A stretch of DNA of 64,000 bases from positions 62,001 to 126,000 of the forward strand of contig DAOUEL010000064.1 of NCBI GenBank assembly GCA_034430595.1, read 5' to 3'. A model generated the notes under the pieces. The model made no database searches. It saw nothing but the letters and a program-made list of their open reading frames with translations, and was not told where the DNA came from. This stretch comes from E44-bin32 sp034430595. GTDB taxonomy: Bacteria; Chloroflexota; Anaerolineae; Anaerolineales; E44-bin32. The stretch's first letter is position 1; each line of letters begins with the position of its first letter. Made by a program: the position numbers and the translations under genes. Below are positions 45,693 through 54,102 of the stretch, piece by piece.

Positions 45693-46613
45693 ATGCGCCA
45701 TTTCCTTTCGATTGCAGATCAAAGTCCGGCTGATCTGACAGATCTGCTCAAGCTTGCACACGACCTGAAACAGTCCTGGCGTGCCGGAGGAAATAATCCC
45801 TTGTTGAAAGACAAGGTGCTGGCGATGGTGTTCCAAAAACCGAGCCTGCGCACCCGGGTTTCATTCGATATGGCGATGCGTCACTTAGGCGGTGATGCTC
45901 TCTACCTTTCCCCCGCAGAAATTGGATTGGGCCAGCGCGAATCGATCGCCGATGTAAGCCGGGTGCTCTCGGGCTACGTTGATGCGGTCATGGCGCGCGT
46001 CTTCGACCATCAGCATATTCTCGAGCTGGCTGCCCACGCAAGTGTCCCGGTTATCAACGGGCTCAGTGACTATAACCACCCCTGCCAGGCCATGGCTGAT
46101 GTCCTCACGATCCAGGAACGCCTGGGGGAACTGAAGGGATTGAAGGTAACATTTGTCGGTGACGGGAACAATGTCGCCGTCTCACTGCTCTTTGCCTGCG
46201 TTAAGCTTGGTATGCATTTCACCCTGGCAGCGCCTGAAGGCTTCCAGCTTCCTGAAAGCGTGCTCGAACAAGCCCGGGGCTTTGCGGACGAGACTGGCGC
46301 GACGTTCCGCACGATTCGCGATCCACAGGAGGCGGTCAAAGACGCAAATGTAATCTATACGGACACCTGGATCAGTATGGGCCAGGAGGAAGAGGCTGAG
46401 CGTCGTAGGAAGGTCTTCCCACCCTACCAGGTCAACGACGGGCTCGTTCAAAAAGCGAACTCGGGGGTCATCGTGCTGCATTGTCTGCCAGCGCACCGGG
46501 GCGAGGAAATCACCGACGCAGTCGCTGACGGCAGCCATTCTGCGATTTTTCAACAGGCAGAAAACCGGATGCATGCGCAGAAGGCAATTCTGGTCCATCT
46601 GCTGGTTGAATAA
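45693..46613 (+). CDS. argF: Ornithine carbamoyltransferase
   Basis: The protein has 306 residues. It makes citrulline from ornithine and carbamoyl phosphate in arginine synthesis. The carbamoyl-phosphate site is KPSLRTRVSFDMAM, with DYNHPCQAMADVLTIQE and the ornithine-binding HCLPAHRGEEI. The size is typical. ATG 45693 has CAGGAGAG upstream; an in-frame ATG further upstream lies in the predicted promoter region. No other arginine genes are adjacent. A catabolic role (arginine deiminase pathway) cannot be excluded from sequence. Confidence 0.95.
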   Translation: MRHFLSIADQSPADLTDLLKLAHDLKQSWRAGGNNPLLKDKVLAMVFQKPSLRTRVSFDMAMRHLGGDALYLSPAEIGLGQRESIADVSRVLSGYVDAVMARVFDHQHILELAAHASVPVINGLSDYNHPCQAMADVLTIQERLGELKGLKVTFVGDGNNVAVSLLFACVKLGMHFTLAAPEGFQLPESVLEQARGFADETGATFRTIRDPQEAVKDANVIYTDTWISMGQEEEAERRRKVFPPYQVNDGLVQKANSGVIVLHCLPAHRGEEITDAVADGSHSAIFQQAENRMHAQKAILVHLLVE

Positions 46614-46679
46614 CGTCCACCCCGCATCTCTTTCAAGTGCGGCCATCCTAAAGCCCGGCGCGAAGCAGGAGAACCGATA

Positions 46680-47777
46680 ATGGATATAGGCATCCCTAAG
46701 GAACGGAGACCGTTCGAGTATCGGGTTGGCTTACCTCCCGCGGGAGTGAATCTCTTCCGTAAATTTGGGCACACGGTCTATGTTGAGGCGAATGCCGGAG
46801 AGGGTGCTGGATTTACGGATGATGAATATACCGGAGCCGGCGCTAAAGTCGTTTACACCCCTGAAGAGGCATTCGGCCGCGCTGAACTGGTGCTGAAGTT
46901 TGCCCGCCCGCTTCATGACGAGCTGGAGATGATGCAGCAGGGTTCTACCTTCGCTGGTTTTCTCCACCTCGCCGCTGCACGTCAGGACAAGATTGATGCC
47001 ATGCTGAGCAAGGAGCTGACCGCCCTTGCTTACGAGCAAATTGAAGAATCAGACGGCTATAAGCCCGTGCTTTCACCTCTCTCACAAATCGGCGGGCGGA
47101 TGGCAGCCCAGATTGCCGCGCGCTTGATGCAGAACGATCATGGGGGTCGCGGCATCCTGCTGGGTGGCGTTGCGGGAGTTCCGCCAGCTGAAGTCGTCAT
47201 CATTGGCGCCGGCACGGTCGGCGCGACCGCCGCAGATACCTTTATTCGCCTCGGAGCACACGTCACGGTGCTTGATGTCAACCTGCGCCGCCTGCAGCAG
47301 TTGATGGAAAGGACCAATTACCCGGTCGTAACGATGCTGGCCACCTCCCACAACATTGAACGGACCTGTGCCTATGCCGATGTCCTGGTCGGCGCGGTTC
47401 TCGTTCCAGGCGCACGGGCACCGATCGTGCTTACACGGGAGACGGTGCGCAAGATGAAGCCTCGCTCGCTGCTGATCGATATGAGCATTGACCAGGGAGG
47501 CTGTTCGGAAACCTCCCGACCAACCAACCATGGAAGTCCGACCTACGAGGAGGAAGGCGTCATACATTACTGCGTCCCCAACATTTCTGGCGTCCTGGGC
47601 CGAACGGCCTCTCACGCGCTCTTCCTGGGGGCCTATCCTTACCTGGCTGGAATCGCCGAGCACGGCATCGAGAGCGCTCTGGATCGCATGCCCGCACTGG
47701 AGCGCGGTTTGAATACCATGGCCGGGCAGGTTGTTCATCTCTCACGCCTGGTTGGCATTCGGGGATACGACGAATGA
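46680..47777 (+). CDS. ald: Alanine dehydrogenase
   Basis: The protein has 365 residues. The N-terminal AlaDh/PNT domain begins MDIGIPKERRPFEYRVGLPP; the substrate region has LVLKFARPLHDE and FAGFLHLAAA. The NAD-binding Rossmann motif is VVIIGAGTVGATAADTFIRLGA. The C-terminal LIDMSIDQGGCSETSRPT is highly characteristic. It interconverts L-alanine and pyruvate plus ammonia with NAD. It overlaps the CoA-transferase gene by ATGA, which in turn overlaps the pyruvate kinase gene, so pyruvate metabolism is the common theme. Confidence 0.92.
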   Translation: MDIGIPKERRPFEYRVGLPPAGVNLFRKFGHTVYVEANAGEGAGFTDDEYTGAGAKVVYTPEEAFGRAELVLKFARPLHDELEMMQQGSTFAGFLHLAAARQDKIDAMLSKELTALAYEQIEESDGYKPVLSPLSQIGGRMAAQIAARLMQNDHGGRGILLGGVAGVPPAEVVIIGAGTVGATAADTFIRLGAHVTVLDVNLRRLQQLMERTNYPVVTMLATSHNIERTCAYADVLVGAVLVPGARAPIVLTRETVRKMKPRSLLIDMSIDQGGCSETSRPTNHGSPTYEEEGVIHYCVPNISGVLGRTASHALFLGAYPYLAGIAEHGIESALDRMPALERGLNTMAGQVVHLSRLVGIRGYDE

Positions 47778-49078
47778 GCTGGCTGACGCAATACGAATCC
47801 CGCTTGACGACAGCCGAGGTAGCCGTCGAATCGATCCAGTCCGGTATGCGGGTTTTTCTCACCGGCAACTGCTCAGTACCCCAAAAACTCCTGGGAGCGT
47901 TGACCGCCCGAGCAAAGGACTTAAAGGACGTCGAGATCGTACAGGTGCTTACCGTCGGAGATGCACCGCATGCGGACCCGTCGATGGAAGGGCACCTGCG
48001 GATCAATACCCTTTTTATCAGTCCTAACGTGCGTCAGGCGGTCCAAGAAGGCCGGGCTGATTTTACCCCGGTCCTGCTATCCGAGGTGCCGCTGCTCTTC
48101 AAGGAGGATGTCCTGCCGCTAGATGCGGTCTTGATCCAGGTATCACCGCCCGACGAACATGGCTTCTGCAGCCTGGGGATCGAAGCTGGGTTGGTGAAGA
48201 CGCCATCTCAGGTTGCCCGGTTTGTGATCGCCGAGGTCAACGAACGAATGCCACGCACCCTCGGAGATTCATTCATCCACGTGTCGAAAATCGATTTTGC
48301 TGTGCCGGTCAATTATCCCCTGGCAGAACTGCCGATGGGCCAGACGAACGAGCTCAGCATGAAAATAGGAGAACACATTGCCGAGCTTATCGAAGATGGC
48401 TCCACAATGCAGATGGGCATAGGAGCAATCCCGGACGCGGTATTGAATTTCCTTGGAGATAAGCATCATCTCGGCGTGCATACCGAGCTTTTTTCAGACG
48501 GCGTCATGCGCTTGATCGAAGAAGGCGTGATAACCAACGAACGAAAGACGCTGCACAACGGTAAGATCATAGCCGGATTTATTCTTGGATCGCAGCACCT
48601 CTACGATTTCGTTGATGATAACCCGATCGTCGAGCTGCACCCGACGGAATATGTCAACGACCCCTTCGTGATCGCGCAGAATGAACGCATGGTTTCCATC
48701 AACTCCGCCATCGAGATTGACCTGACCGGTCAAGTCTGTGCCGACAGTATTGGACCTAAATTGTATTCAGGCGTCGGCGGGCAGCTCGATTTCGTGTATG
48801 GCGCCGCCCGCAGTAAGGGCGGCAAACCAATTATCGCCCTCCCCTCCACAGCAAAACCTGGAGGTGGTGAGCAAATCAGCCGGATCGTACCGATGCTCAA
48901 GCAGGGTGCGGGAGTTGTTACGACCCGCAACCATGTACACTACGTTGCCACCGAATTCGGCGTCGTCCAGCTTTACGGAAAGACCATCAAGCAGCGCGCC
49001 CGGGCTCTGATCTCCATTGCGCACCCAGATTTTAAGTCGGAACTCGAACAGCAGGCGAAAGTGCTGAATTACCTATGA
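47774..49078 (+). CDS. Acetyl-CoA hydrolase / 4-hydroxybutyrate CoA-transferase family protein
   Basis: The protein has 434 residues with two CoA-transferase domains. The catalytic Glu is in GVHTELFSDGVM, with MQMGIGAIPDAVLNFL, YSGVGGQLDFVYGAARSKGGK and VTTRNHVHYVATEFGVVQLYGK. The family moves CoA between acetate, succinate, propionate, butyrate or 4-hydroxybutyrate. Substrates cannot be read from sequence. It is translationally coupled to alanine dehydrogenase and pyruvate kinase genes on both sides. Confidence 0.92.
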   Translation: MSWLTQYESRLTTAEVAVESIQSGMRVFLTGNCSVPQKLLGALTARAKDLKDVEIVQVLTVGDAPHADPSMEGHLRINTLFISPNVRQAVQEGRADFTPVLLSEVPLLFKEDVLPLDAVLIQVSPPDEHGFCSLGIEAGLVKTPSQVARFVIAEVNERMPRTLGDSFIHVSKIDFAVPVNYPLAELPMGQTNELSMKIGEHIAELIEDGSTMQMGIGAIPDAVLNFLGDKHHLGVHTELFSDGVMRLIEEGVITNERKTLHNGKIIAGFILGSQHLYDFVDDNPIVELHPTEYVNDPFVIAQNERMVSINSAIEIDLTGQVCADSIGPKLYSGVGGQLDFVYGAARSKGGKPIIALPSTAKPGGGEQISRIVPMLKQGAGVVTTRNHVHYVATEFGVVQLYGKTIKQRARALISIAHPDFKSELEQQAKVLNYL

Positions 49079-50502
49079 TTCGTCGAGCCAAGATCATCGC
49101 TACCCTGGGGCCTGGCACGCGGGAGCCCGACTGCCTCGATGAGCTGGTCAGGGCCGGCCTGGATGTCGCCAGGCTGAACTTTTCGCATGGGAGTCACGCT
49201 GAACACGCGGCCTTCATCCAACGTTTAAAGGGGATACGCGAGGATGGCCAGCAGCCGATCGGTATCCTGCAGGACCTTCAAGGGCCGAAACTTCGAACCG
49301 GGATGCTACATGGCGGCGATCCGGTCTTTCTTGTAACGGGTCAACAGCTCACGTTGACCACCGAACCCGTCGAGGGAACCCAAACGCTGGTCAGCGTGAA
49401 CTACGAGCCGCTGCCGGATGAAGTCAACCCCGGCGACCGCATCCTGATGGATGATGGCCGCATCGAGCTACGCGTGCAGCAAATAACAGGCAAGGAGGTA
49501 ATCACTGAAATCGTCAACGGAGGCTTACTGGGTAACAGAAAGGGGATCAACCTTCCCGGGGTTCGCCTCTCGGCTCCAAGTCTGACTGAGAAGGATCTCG
49601 ATGATCTGCGGTTCGGGCTCGAACATGGGGTGGACGCCGTTGCGCTGTCTTTTGTCCGAAGTGGAAAAGACATGCAACAGCTGCTGGAAAAGATCGACAA
49701 CCTGAAACCCGATGGGCCGCGGCCGTTGATTATCGCCAAGCTCGAACGTCCGGAAGCCGTGGACCATCTTGATGAAATACTGGATGCCAGTGACGGGGTT
49801 ATGGTTGCGCGCGGGGATCTGGGAGTTGAAGTCAGCCCGGAACGAGTCCCCTCTCTGCAGAAATTGATCATCCATCAAGCACGATCGAGGCAGAGATTCG
49901 TGATTACCGCGACGCAGATGCTTGAATCGATGATAGAAAATCCACGACCAACGCGGGCCGAGGCCTCGGATGTCGCAAATGCCGTTTTCGATGGCAGTGA
50001 CGCACTGATGCTCTCTGGAGAAACCTCAATCGGTAAATACCCGGTTGCCGCCGTGGAGACGATGGTACGCATCATCCTGGATGCCGAAGCTCATGCGGTT
50101 GAATGGGGTTTGGTGGTCTCGAACGTGAACCAAATTACCGCCGACGATGCCGTCGCGACGACTCACGCAGCGCGAGCACTGGCCCAGGATCGAGGCGTAG
50201 CCGCGGTCGCGGTGTTTACCCGCTCTGGCCGCACAGCCCGCCTGATGGCCAACGCCCGCCCCCGGGTTCCAATTCTCGCATTTACACCGGAGGCTGAAAC
50301 GCACGCTCAGCTTGCACTCTCCTGGGGCACCATACCCTACCTGATCCCGAAAGCGAACAGCGTCGAGGAAATGATCGAGCATGTACGGATTGCATGCCAG
50401 AAGAGTGATCAGGTGCGTGGTGGCGAGCAGGTCGTGATGGTCGCCAGCTTGCCGGTAGGAGAGATGGGGCTGCCGAATTTTGTACTTCTGCTTGAGATTT
50501 AG
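49075..50502 (+). CDS. pyk: Pyruvate kinase
   Basis: The protein has 475 residues. The barrel domain has RRAKIIATLGPGTREPD, LNFSHGSHAEH, LQDLQGPKLRTG and the signature PLIIAKLERPEAVDHLDEI with the catalytic Lys, followed by MVARGDLGVE. The C-terminal effector domain ends near residue 475 with no extra PEP-utiliser domain. It is the last gene of the argF/ald/CoA-transferase/pyk series; the next gene is convergent. Confidence 0.96.
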   Translation: MIRRAKIIATLGPGTREPDCLDELVRAGLDVARLNFSHGSHAEHAAFIQRLKGIREDGQQPIGILQDLQGPKLRTGMLHGGDPVFLVTGQQLTLTTEPVEGTQTLVSVNYEPLPDEVNPGDRILMDDGRIELRVQQITGKEVITEIVNGGLLGNRKGINLPGVRLSAPSLTEKDLDDLRFGLEHGVDAVALSFVRSGKDMQQLLEKIDNLKPDGPRPLIIAKLERPEAVDHLDEILDASDGVMVARGDLGVEVSPERVPSLQKLIIHQARSRQRFVITATQMLESMIENPRPTRAEASDVANAVFDGSDALMLSGETSIGKYPVAAVETMVRIILDAEAHAVEWGLVVSNVNQITADDAVATTHAARALAQDRGVAAVAVFTRSGRTARLMANARPRVPILAFTPEAETHAQLALSWGTIPYLIPKANSVEEMIEHVRIACQKSDQVRGGEQVVMVASLPVGEMGLPNFVLLLEI

Positions 50503-50570
50503 CTCCGTTGCACGGATGGACTAGGCTTGCCAGGGTTAGATCGGCAAATGACCAGTCAAGATGTGCATGT

Positions 50571-50939
50571 TCACTTTCTAAGCAGCCACAGCACACGGTC
50601 GTACGAGATCACGTAATGGATTGCCACGAGGGCGGCGAAGATCCAGCCGAGGGACTTCGTCCCGGCAAGGATCAACAACCACGAAGCGCTGGCGAATAAG
50701 ACCAACTCCAGCAGAAGACGAAGAACACCGGGGATCGGGACGGGGACATCCCCCCGGTGCATCGGTTCGTCCGGTACGCGGAAGGTTCCCCAAATTACAG
50801 CTGCCGCCAGAGGCAACCCAATCCCCAACGCCACGCGCCAGATGTCGTCGAATACTGTCCACCCCCAGTAGCCCAATGCAATCACGGCAGTAAGTTCAAG
50901 CATAAAACGAAAACCAAGATTTATTGAATTCCATCCCAT
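50571..50939 (-). CDS. YrdB-family (DUF2568) membrane protein
   Basis: The protein has 122 residues with four predicted membrane helices. Characteristic segments are NLGFRFMLELTAVIALGYWGW and WGTFRVPDEP, with VPVPIPGVLRLLLELVLFA. The family is widespread and of unknown function. ATG 50939 was chosen because GGAG lies 7 bases upstream. It ends 68 bases from the pyk stop in convergent orientation. It lies downstream of the Etf genes on the same strand but 114 bases away, so it may be separate. Confidence 0.8.
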   Translation of the reverse strand: MGWNSINLGFRFMLELTAVIALGYWGWTVFDDIWRVALGIGLPLAAAVIWGTFRVPDEPMHRGDVPVPIPGVLRLLLELVLFASASWLLILAGTKSLGWIFAALVAIHYVISYDRVLWLLRK

Positions 50940-51052
50940 ATCATGCTCCATCAACAACCGATTGATTCAGGGAACAATCTTACTTCGGCTTGAAATGCAG
51001 GATGCGAACGCATCACGCAGCGCAGGGCACGTTCTTCCTTATGGAATAGGAT

Positions 51053-51853
51053 CTAGGATCGGAGAAGAGGATCAAGCAGCTCGACCAATTGCCGGGACAC
51101 ATTCTCGATTGAGCCTTCGAGCCGTTTACGCCGACGATCACGCACGTCGGCCTCTCGCAGACCCGTCACTGCGGTTGGCGAGCCACTCAGGCCAACACGT
51201 GCCGCGTCGGTCTCTAGGTCTTCTGGCCCCCATACTGTCATTGGCACCTGCTCGAACGCCCACGCTTTGCGATCATAATCCATGAAGCGCGGTTGATTGG
51301 CCGCACTCTTTACGCTCAGAACGGCCGGCATTTGACCGCGTACCAACGATCGGCCGTGAGACTCGCGTGTTACGAGAATGCCCTCCTCACTGTCTTCTAA
51401 CCTGGCTTCGACCGCCAGCGATATCAGCGGCCAGCCAAGCCATTCGGCCAGGCCGGCTGGGACCTGACCGGTCGCTCCATCGCTCGATTCTTCCCCGCAA
51501 ACGACGAGATCGACATGGCCAAGCTTCTTCACTGCACTGGCGAGCACATACGTGGTCGCCAGTGTGTCGGCGCCGGCAAAGGAGCGGTCGCTCAACAAAT
51601 AGAGCCCATCGGCGCCCATAGCTAGACCGACTCGCAAGAGCGGCTCGAAAAAAGGTGGACCCATCGATACAATCGACAAACGCGCTGCCGATTGATCCTT
51701 CAATTGCAGAGCAAGCTCGATGGCATTCAAATCTGGAGGGTTGATTTCAGAACGGGCTTGCTCCCGCCGGATGAGCATCGTCTTCGGATCAACCTGAATT
51801 TCCTCTGGCTTTGGAGTCACCTTCATGCAGACGACAATATGGAGTTCAGGCAT
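51053..51853 (-). CDS. etfB: Electron transfer flavoprotein beta subunit
   Basis: The protein has 266 residues. The N-terminus IVVCMKVTPKP and the segment INPPDLNAIELALQLKD are typical of EtfB. The central VDLVVCGEESSDGATGQVPAGLAEWLGWPLIS is the AMP/FAD-binding signature, followed by MPAVLSVKS. With EtfA it passes two electrons from NADH or acyl-CoA-type donors through FAD. It is last in the kor-hdr-etf operon and overlaps the etfA stop by 8 bases. Confidence 0.93.
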   Translation of the reverse strand: MPELHIVVCMKVTPKPEEIQVDPKTMLIRREQARSEINPPDLNAIELALQLKDQSAARLSIVSMGPPFFEPLLRVGLAMGADGLYLLSDRSFAGADTLATTYVLASAVKKLGHVDLVVCGEESSDGATGQVPAGLAEWLGWPLISLAVEARLEDSEEGILVTRESHGRSLVRGQMPAVLSVKSAANQPRFMDYDRKAWAFEQVPMTVWGPEDLETDAARVGLSGSPTAVTGLREADVRDRRRKRLEGSIENVSRQLVELLDPLLRS

Positions 51854-52892
51854 GAGCTCGCTCCCGATGCGCTTCTAGTTCTCTTCTTAAAGCTGGGATG
51901 AACTCCCGGACATCGGCGATGATGCAGTAATCGGCGTACTCAAAGATTGGAGCATCGGGATCGCTGTTTACAGCGATGACGAGATCGGCTTTCTCAATGC
52001 CAACAATGAAATGAAACGCGCCGCTGATGCCAAAACAGAATGCTACCTTCGGCCGGCAGACAACCCCAGTTTGCCCAATCTGGCGTTCGCGCTCGATATA
52101 GCCATCGTCGACCGGTGGCCGCGTACCTCCGACCTCTCCGTCCAACAGTTCCGCAAGCTGGTGTAGCGATTCGAAATCGCCTTCCATGCCCCGGCCACCA
52201 CAAATCAGGATGTCGGCCTGGGTTAGATCTACGCCGGCCTGTTCATCATGCTCCAAGACGGTCGTTTTACGGGTATTCTCTCTCAAATTAGTGGCTATGC
52301 GCAATACTTCGCCTGAACGCGAAGGATCTGCACCTAGGAGTGGAAAAACGCCCGGCCGTACCGTTGACATCTGCGGACGGCGCTGCGGGCATTCGAGCAG
52401 CGCGACGATACCGCCACCAAAACCAGTCACCTCGCTGATGAGCACCCCACGATCGGAATCGAGCAGTAAATCTGTGCAATCCGCATTCAAACCAGTCTGC
52501 AGTCGCACGGCCAGCCTTCCAGCCAGATCACGTCCATCATGTGTAGCCCCGAGAAGAAGGATGGCAGGTTTGCCTTCGAAAATAGCTCCGTAAGCGGCAT
52601 CCGTAAAGGTTTCGAGGTTGAACTCCGCAAGTTGCGAGTCTTCGATCAGACGAACCTCGTCCGCACCGTGTCTGATCGCTTCCCGCGCCAGATGCTCCAA
52701 CGCCTCACCCAGCAACAGTCCGACAACATCCATGCCTGCTTCGACTGCCAGGTTGCGTGCCTTTCCAAGCAGCTCGAGCGAAACGCTGGCCAGTTTACCC
52801 TGGCGATGCTCAAGGTAAATCCAAATGCTCGCGGCGGCCTCCCCAACCTCATACCCTTTATCGGGCAGTACGAGCCCTTTTCTGCGAGTCAT
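51846..52892 (-). CDS. etfA: Electron transfer flavoprotein alpha subunit
   Basis: The protein has 348 residues. The C-terminal FAD domain has GQTGVVCRPKVAFCFGISGA, the HFIVGIEKADLVIAVNSDP stretch and DAPIFEYADYCIIAD. It forms the heterodimer with EtfB. Its ATG overlaps the stop of the Hdr Fe-S gene by ATGA, showing translational coupling with an Hdr-type protein rather than with acyl-CoA dehydrogenase. This suggests a role in Hdr-linked electron transfer. Confidence 0.93.
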   Translation of the reverse strand: MTRRKGLVLPDKGYEVGEAAASIWIYLEHRQGKLASVSLELLGKARNLAVEAGMDVVGLLLGEALEHLAREAIRHGADEVRLIEDSQLAEFNLETFTDAAYGAIFEGKPAILLLGATHDGRDLAGRLAVRLQTGLNADCTDLLLDSDRGVLISEVTGFGGGIVALLECPQRRPQMSTVRPGVFPLLGADPSRSGEVLRIATNLRENTRKTTVLEHDEQAGVDLTQADILICGGRGMEGDFESLHQLAELLDGEVGGTRPPVDDGYIERERQIGQTGVVCRPKVAFCFGISGAFHFIVGIEKADLVIAVNSDPDAPIFEYADYCIIADVREFIPALRRELEAHRERAHA

Positions 52893-54055
52893 GCTTTCTC
52901 CAGATAACGGGCTGCGATTTCAACCACATCCAGCACGGGCATCTGGGCGCCTGCCAGAACCTTCATGCTATCCTCAAGACAGGAGATGCACAGCGGGCAG
53001 GCCGTTACAAGCATCTCCGCACCACTCGCCTGCGCCTGCTGAACTCGAAGATCACCAAACCGCTCACCGGGTGGTGTCTCGAGATACATTCGGCCACCCC
53101 CGCCCCCACAGCAAAGGGCATCTTCACCCTCCGGCATCAGCGCGAGCAATTCCAGGTTCGGGACGGAATTTAAAATATCCCGTGGGGCCTGATACTCTCC
53201 ACTCCCCCTGCCCAGCAGGCAGGGATCGTGGTAAGTGACCCGGATCGGATCTCCAGTCTTAAAACTTAGCTGGCCTTTATCAATCAGATCTGCGACGAAC
53301 GTTGTTATGTGCTGAACCTGAAGGTTGCCACCTAATGCTGGATATTCGTGGGCGAACATATCATAGCAGTGAGGTGAAAGAGCGACGATGCGCTGCACGC
53401 CATGTACATCAAACGTCGAAAGCGCCTGTCGAGCCATATCTTCGAAAAATGGGCGGTGGCCCAGCCGCAGGACCGATTCACCACAGCATGGTTCGTTCAA
53501 GCCGAGCACACCGAAGGAGACCTGCCCTGCCCGAAGCACGCGCACAGCTGCGCGAGCGACCTCCTGTGCCCGGCGATCATACGACGAGGTACAACCAACA
53601 TAAAGCAGCCATTCGTGCTGTGCTGGATCGAAATCAGGAAGATCGAGGCCGGCAGCCCAGTCCATACGGGCGGAAGGCGGCTGCCCGAGCGGGTTGTTGT
53701 TCCAGTAGCAGGACCACAACACGGAGGGAAGTGAATGCAGGTGAACCCGCCTGCGCCAGAGCAGGTAGCGCAGTCCCCGGATCACCTCGCTGATTTCAAC
53801 GCCGCGTGGACATGACGCTTCGCACTGCAGGCAGGCGCTGCAAAGCCAGAGTGACTCGAGCTCATGCAGCTGCCCCAGCTGGGCTGCCCGCAGAACTCCA
53901 CGAACACTGAAGCCCTGCTCCCGTGCAACACCCCAGGGGCAGATTGCTGTACATACCCCGCACTGAAAGCAAGGTGCTGCCGCTCCATTTGTGAGCTCGA
54001 GCAGCTCCTGACACATACTGTCGTCAAGTGTAAAGGCTGTTGGACCTTCGGTCAT
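52889..54055 (-). CDS. HdrC-HdrB fusion-type Fe-S oxidoreductase (HdrD/GlpC-like)
   Basis: The protein has 388 residues. Two [4Fe-4S] ferredoxin motifs lie at the N-terminus (CFQCGVCTAICP and CSACLQCEASCP, the HdrC part), followed by two CCG domains (HdrB part). The first CCG domain has GCTSS...NEPCCGES but SPHCY where CPHC is expected, so one ligand is Ser. The second has HDPCLLGRG, ALCCGGGGG and ACPLCISC, which is intact. CCG domains bind the noncubane clusters that reduce disulfides or pass electrons in Hdr complexes. It is coupled to etfA and lies 47 bases after hdrA. Confidence 0.9.
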   Translation of the reverse strand: MTEGPTAFTLDDSMCQELLELTNGAAAPCFQCGVCTAICPWGVAREQGFSVRGVLRAAQLGQLHELESLWLCSACLQCEASCPRGVEISEVIRGLRYLLWRRRVHLHSLPSVLWSCYWNNNPLGQPPSARMDWAAGLDLPDFDPAQHEWLLYVGCTSSYDRRAQEVARAAVRVLRAGQVSFGVLGLNEPCCGESVLRLGHRPFFEDMARQALSTFDVHGVQRIVALSPHCYDMFAHEYPALGGNLQVQHITTFVADLIDKGQLSFKTGDPIRVTYHDPCLLGRGSGEYQAPRDILNSVPNLELLALMPEGEDALCCGGGGGRMYLETPPGERFGDLRVQQAQASGAEMLVTACPLCISCLEDSMKVLAGAQMPVLDVVEIAARYLEKA

Positions 54056-54102
54056 TCCACGATTCCCGGTCGCTCAAATACGCCGCGCGAAAACGTGCTC
54101 GA

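Noticed and set aside
46622..46642. CCGCA/TGCGG hairpin between argF and ald
   Set aside because: Five base pairs, large loop and no T-run; not a credible terminator.
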